Positions 58,678 to 61,711 of a stretch of 61,711 nt of DNA are shown piece by piece. The notes beneath the pieces are model-generated. The model was not told where the DNA came from and did no database searches. It worked only from the letters and a program-made list of their open reading frames with translations. Where the stretch lies: the NCBI GenBank assembly GCA_900315125.1, contig OMXT01000085.1:1-61711 (forward strand), read 5' to 3'. Every line of letters starts with the position of its first letter. Position 1 is the stretch's first letter. A program made the position numbers and the translations under genes. Source of the stretch: an uncultured Eubacteriales bacterium (GTDB taxonomy: Bacteria; Bacillota; Clostridia; Peptostreptococcales; Anaerovoracaceae).

Positions 58678-59220
58678 ATGAGGGATTATCTTGTTGTCGT
58701 AGACATGCAGAAGGATTTTATCGACGGCGCGCTGGGTACAGCGGAAGCGGTAAAGATCGTCCCCGCTGTCCAGAAGAAGATCCGTGAGTTCGACGGGCAG
58801 GTGGTATTTACTATGGATACCCATCCGGCGGATTATCTCGACACTCAGGAGGGCAGGAATCTGCCAGTAGAGCACTGCATCCGGGGAACGGACGGATGGA
58901 AACTGGAACCTGGCATCGCGGCGCTGCAGGAGAAGCTGGATGCACCTGTCTTTGAAAAGCCCACATTCGGGAGCAGGGCGCTGGGTGAATACCTCCTGGA
59001 AAAGGACAGGGAAGAAGGGATCGGAACGATTGAGGTGATCGGTCTCTGCACCGATATCTGCGTGGTATCCAATGCTCTTTTGATCAAAGCCTTCCTCCCC
59101 GAGATTCCGGTCATAACGGATTCCTCCTGCTGCGCAGGCGTCACACCGGGAAAACACAGGGCGGCGCTGGAGACCATGGCGAGCTGCCAGATTCAGGTGA
59201 TCCAGAACCCGGGAGACTGA
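58678..59220 (+). CDS. Isochorismatase-like cysteine hydrolase (nicotinamidase-type)
   Basis: A 180-residue cysteine hydrolase. The catalytic triad is visible: VVDMQKDF (Asp), a Lys in the FEKPTFGS segment, and GLCTDICVVSNAL (Cys). The zinc-ligand pattern DTHPADY resembles nicotinamidases (PncA), which convert nicotinamide to nicotinate. ATG 58678 is preferred for its spacing to ggggagg (58666-58672); ATG 58675 overlaps the previous stop. Confidence 0.85.
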   Translation: MRDYLVVVDMQKDFIDGALGTAEAVKIVPAVQKKIREFDGQVVFTMDTHPADYLDTQEGRNLPVEHCIRGTDGWKLEPGIAALQEKLDAPVFEKPTFGSRALGEYLLEKDREEGIGTIEVIGLCTDICVVSNALLIKAFLPEIPVITDSSCCAGVTPGKHRAALETMASCQIQVIQNPGD

Positions 59221-59224
59221 TGCC

Positions 59225-60040
59225 ATGCCCACCACATATGCTCATTACCGGTTCGGATGCGGCGTGCGGCAGAGGCTCGGTGCTTCTGAGCGGAAGATCA
59301 TAGATAATAACAGGGAACTCTTTGACTGGGGCGTACACGGTCCGGATCTGATGTTCTATTATCATCCTTTTTTTCCCGGCGCGGTCAACATGCTGGGGCG
59401 CCGCTATCATAAAACAAAGGGATGCGTATTTTTCGAACAGCAGAAGAGATGGCTGGCACCGACTCCCGGCGATGCTGCTGACGGACGCGGAGCGCTTTCC
59501 GGTCTCCCAGAACCCGAGACAGCTTACCTAATGGGCGTCCTGTGTCATTTCGTGCTGGACCGGGAATGCCATCCGTATATTGGAAGGATACAGAACATGA
59601 AGCGGAGCCACAGTGCGATCGAGGCTTCTTTTGACCGTCTGCTCATGGAAAAGGACGGCATAGACCCGCTGAACCACGTGCCGAATTCTCATTTGATCGT
59701 GTCTGGTCACTCTGCTGAAGTTATTCGAAAATTCTACCCGGAACTTACGGCAGCGCAGGTGATAGGGGCGGAGAGGGGTATGAGACAGGTCGTTTCTGTG
59801 CTTGCTTCTAAGGGACTGAAACGGCGTGTGCTGATGGATCTTGCTGTGATCATCGGTAAACGGGGAATGTTTATTACCCGTGAGCCGAATCCCATTTGTC
59901 ATGAAAGCGACAGGACGCTTCTGGAGCTTTACGACAGGGCTGCGGAGCGATATCCCGGAATGCTGGCGCAGCTTTGGGATTTTCTGCTTAAGGGCGAAAA
60001 GCTGGGAACGGAATTCGACCATACCTTTGGAAGAATATAA
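59225..60040 (+). CDS. Zinc-dependent phospholipase C family protein
   Basis: A 271-residue protein with the start PTTYAHYRFGCGV and the dispersed His/Asp ligands (WGVHGPD, LCHFVLDRECHPYIGRI) of the zinc-PLC/P1-like fold. There is no signal peptide, unlike secreted phospholipase C, so it may act on a cytoplasmic phosphoester. It is the last gene of the aldo/keto reductase operon and starts 4 nt after the preceding stop. Confidence 0.78.
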   Translation: MPTTYAHYRFGCGVRQRLGASERKIIDNNRELFDWGVHGPDLMFYYHPFFPGAVNMLGRRYHKTKGCVFFEQQKRWLAPTPGDAADGRGALSGLPEPETAYLMGVLCHFVLDRECHPYIGRIQNMKRSHSAIEASFDRLLMEKDGIDPLNHVPNSHLIVSGHSAEVIRKFYPELTAAQVIGAERGMRQVVSVLASKGLKRRVLMDLAVIIGKRGMFITREPNPICHESDRTLLELYDRAAERYPGMLAQLWDFLLKGEKLGTEFDHTFGRI

Positions 60041-60041
60041 G

Positions 60042-60098
60042 AAGGATACTGAAATGCAGAGGACAGCGGGGCGAGATGCTCTGCTGATCCTCATTTTT
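60042..60098. terminator. Possible terminator between convergent genes
   Basis: aggat (60043-60047) and gcagag (60057-60062) can pair with ctctgc (60079-60084) and atcct (60087-60091), and the plus strand then has a T-run. Weak and interrupted. Confidence 0.4.
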
Positions 60099-61455
60099 TT
60101 CTGTTCAGTTTCTCTGTGATCTCCCGGTGTACCTGCCGCGTTACAGGATATCTCCATATCGCAGCAGCGGATATGGCGAGGAAAATACAGGGAATGACCA
60201 TGAGGCAGTTTGCGATCCAGGATTCCGCGCAGGCGGTCTGATGAGACGCTGTTCCGTCGAATCCCGCCAGCTGGAGAATAACGCCCAGGAGCAGTGTCCC
60301 GATGCCGGAGGCTGCTGCTTCCACCAGGCCCTGGAAGGAAACGATCGTTGCCTGCCGGGACTTTCCGGTCGCCAGGAGATCATAGTCGCACATGTCATAG
60401 TAGACCGAGGGCATGATGCTCCAGTAAACAAATGTTGTAAATGTCAGCATGAGCATCATGAAAAGGCACTGAACAAGGGAGTGCACACCGGTCAGGCGGA
60501 CGGCAACCATGCCGATGATCCCGGTGGCATAGAAGAGTATCAGCGTTCCCCGTTTATCCAGCTTCTGAATGAGCCAGCTAATGATGGGCAGCAGGATCAG
60601 GCCGTATACGCAGCGCAGTGCAAGAGTCATAGAGACGCTTGTACCGGAGAGTCCCATGTTATAAGTCAGATAGTAGACGATGCTGGAGAGAGCCATACTG
60701 TAGCAGATCAGAGCGCTGACGCTGGATATGATCAGGTGCTTCATGGGCTTCAGCCGTGCGACAGAGAGATACTCTCTGAAAATCTCAGAAAGGTTCAGGC
60801 TGATATGCTCTGTCCTGCGGGAGCAGGGCGGATCCTTTTCGCCGGAGACCATGACGGTTATAATAATGGAAACGGCAGTGATCAGACCGACAGAGCCTCC
60901 GACGATACTCCATGCATGACCGAGAGACAGGCCGTAAGACGTCATAAAATCCACGGCCATGGACGGAAACATAAAAGACAGAAATGTGCCTGCTGTATTG
61001 AAAAAAGAAGCGTAGAGGCGGAGTACCGTCCGGTCTTCGTAATCTGTTGTATAAGCAGCGCCCAGGGCCAGATAGGGAACGAAAAAACCAGTATAACATG
61101 TCCAGACGGTCATAAGGATCAGGCCATAGTAAAAAGGCTTGACAGCGGATGGCAGGGGCACGTCGGTAAAGATGGCGAAGAGGGAAAGCATCAGGGGAAT
61201 GGCAAAGAGGAACATGACAGGACGCCTTCTCCCGCGGGATGTAAATACCTGGTCCGCGGCAAAGCCCATGACCGGATTAAACAGCGCATTCCAGACTGCT
61301 CCGACAATGGAGATCACCCCTGCCGCGGCGGGGCGGATCCCCGCTGCCGTTGTCAGGAAGAACAGCAGGTAGGATGAAATCATATTATAAGTCAGCACAT
61401 CTCCCAGGGAGGCAGATCCATATCCCAGCTTTTCTTTAAATGTCAGTTTATTCAT
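60091..61455 (-). CDS. GPH-family sugar:cation symporter (MelB-like MFS transporter)
   Basis: A 454-residue membrane protein with about twelve helices. The N-terminus LTFKEKLGYGSASLGDVLTYNMISSY and the loop GFAADQVFTSRGRRRPVMF are characteristic of glycoside-pentoside-hexuronide symporters. Substrate unknown; no sugar hydrolase gene is adjacent. ATG 61455 is used, with gaaagga 11-12 nt upstream; a TTG three codons earlier is too close to that site. Confidence 0.88.
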   Translation of the reverse strand: MNKLTFKEKLGYGSASLGDVLTYNMISSYLLFFLTTAAGIRPAAAGVISIVGAVWNALFNPVMGFAADQVFTSRGRRRPVMFLFAIPLMLSLFAIFTDVPLPSAVKPFYYGLILMTVWTCYTGFFVPYLALGAAYTTDYEDRTVLRLYASFFNTAGTFLSFMFPSMAVDFMTSYGLSLGHAWSIVGGSVGLITAVSIIITVMVSGEKDPPCSRRTEHISLNLSEIFREYLSVARLKPMKHLIISSVSALICYSMALSSIVYYLTYNMGLSGTSVSMTLALRCVYGLILLPIISWLIQKLDKRGTLILFYATGIIGMVAVRLTGVHSLVQCLFMMLMLTFTTFVYWSIMPSVYYDMCDYDLLATGKSRQATIVSFQGLVEAAASGIGTLLLGVILQLAGFDGTASHQTACAESWIANCLMVIPCIFLAISAAAIWRYPVTRQVHREITEKLNRKK

Positions 61456-61489
61456 CGACGCCAATATCCTTTCACGAATTCACAAATCT

Positions 61490-61518
61490 ATGTTACCCTA
61501 CATACCTTAGGATTGCAA
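61490..61518 (-). promoter_or_regulatory. Promoter of the GPH symporter gene
   Basis: On the minus strand, TTGCAA (61518-61513) and TAACAT (61495-61490) are 17 bp apart. Beyond it to the window edge (61519-61711) no gene was seen. Confidence 0.55.
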
Positions 61519-61711
61519 CGATTCCGGCGACAGACGCATAAATAATGATTCTATTCCGGTTCGTTATATTCACGAAATGAGTTATCGGAGAATAATGACA
61601 GGTCGAAATTATAAGATAATTTGCAAGTTAGTGTAAAATAGATGTGGAGGTTTTAGGGAGAAGAGGATAATCCGAGAGAATAAAATAGAGGCCACCTTCT
61701 TGTGATAGAAT

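Noticed and set aside
60127-61377. 416-codon plus-strand frame across the GPH symporter
   Set aside because: The minus-strand protein is an obvious 12-helix transporter; the plus-strand translation is His/Asp/Gln-rich noise without a start site.

Overview
The window looks like ordinary chromosome from a Clostridia-class Firmicute (Eubacteriales). The G+C content is moderate, by eye a little above 50 %. The evidence is the gene set and order: ybeY-cdd-era-recO-(DUF4342)-glyQS-ppdK, a CarD-like regulator, a YerC-type TrpR relative, FtsEX beside an M23 hydrolase and an S41 protease, and NADP-type GdhA. Promoters are consistently TTGxxx-17-TATAAT-like and Shine-Dalgarno sites are strong. Family-level placement (Lachnospiraceae or Family XIII/Anaerovoracaceae) is only a guess. 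No insertion sequence, phage gene, CRISPR array or rRNA was seen.

Layout. 1-3381: structured repeats, then a yybP-ykoY (Mn2+) riboswitch with its terminator in front of a P-type cation ATPase. 3442-11458: an aromatic amino acid operon (aroF, tyrA, aroA, aroC, pheA, a free chorismate mutase, a fused aroE-aroK, and aroQ with a long repeat-bearing tail). It is preceded by a leader peptide carrying five Tyr codons followed by three Phe codons and by a classical attenuator. aroB is not present. 11541-13471: two YibE/F-like membrane proteins from a promoter that places the transcription start at the ATG. 13549-19812: metY, a hypothetical gene, rmuC, a phosphoesterase, and nucleoside salvage (deoB, pdp). 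19904-23220: YkvI-like transporter, tRNA-Ala(GGC) and a GntR/ABC module. 23617-26751: an aldehyde dehydrogenase convergent with gdhA.

27153-36542: mgtE, nnrD, a P-loop protein lacking the usual lysine, ftsE-ftsX, an EnvC/PcsB-like hydrolase, recJ, an S41 protease and yerC. 36713-41207: phosphopantetheinyl transferase, recX, a DUF445 protein, a small unknown, and two CobW-family genes, one very His-rich and one fused to a YcgQ/DUF1980-like domain. 41290-47743: a small unknown, a CarD-like gene, a lipoprotein, prmA, mtaB, a HIT protein, a TIGR04076-like protein, a BIG2-like/polysaccharide deacetylase, and rpsU (59 codons). 47996-57275: CPBP protease, phoH, ybeY, cdd, era, recO, a DUF4342-like coiled-coil protein, glyQS and ppdK. 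57399-61455: tRNA-Ala(CGC), a ferredoxin-type aldo/keto reductase, a cysteine hydrolase, a zinc-phospholipase-C-like protein, and a convergent GPH-type sugar symporter.

The strongest unusual signals are the Tyr/Phe leader-peptide attenuator of the aro operon and the repeat-containing tail on its last enzyme. After these come the CobW/DUF1980 zinc module, the covarying hairpin repeats upstream of the Mn riboswitch, and the apparently leaderless yibE/F transcript.
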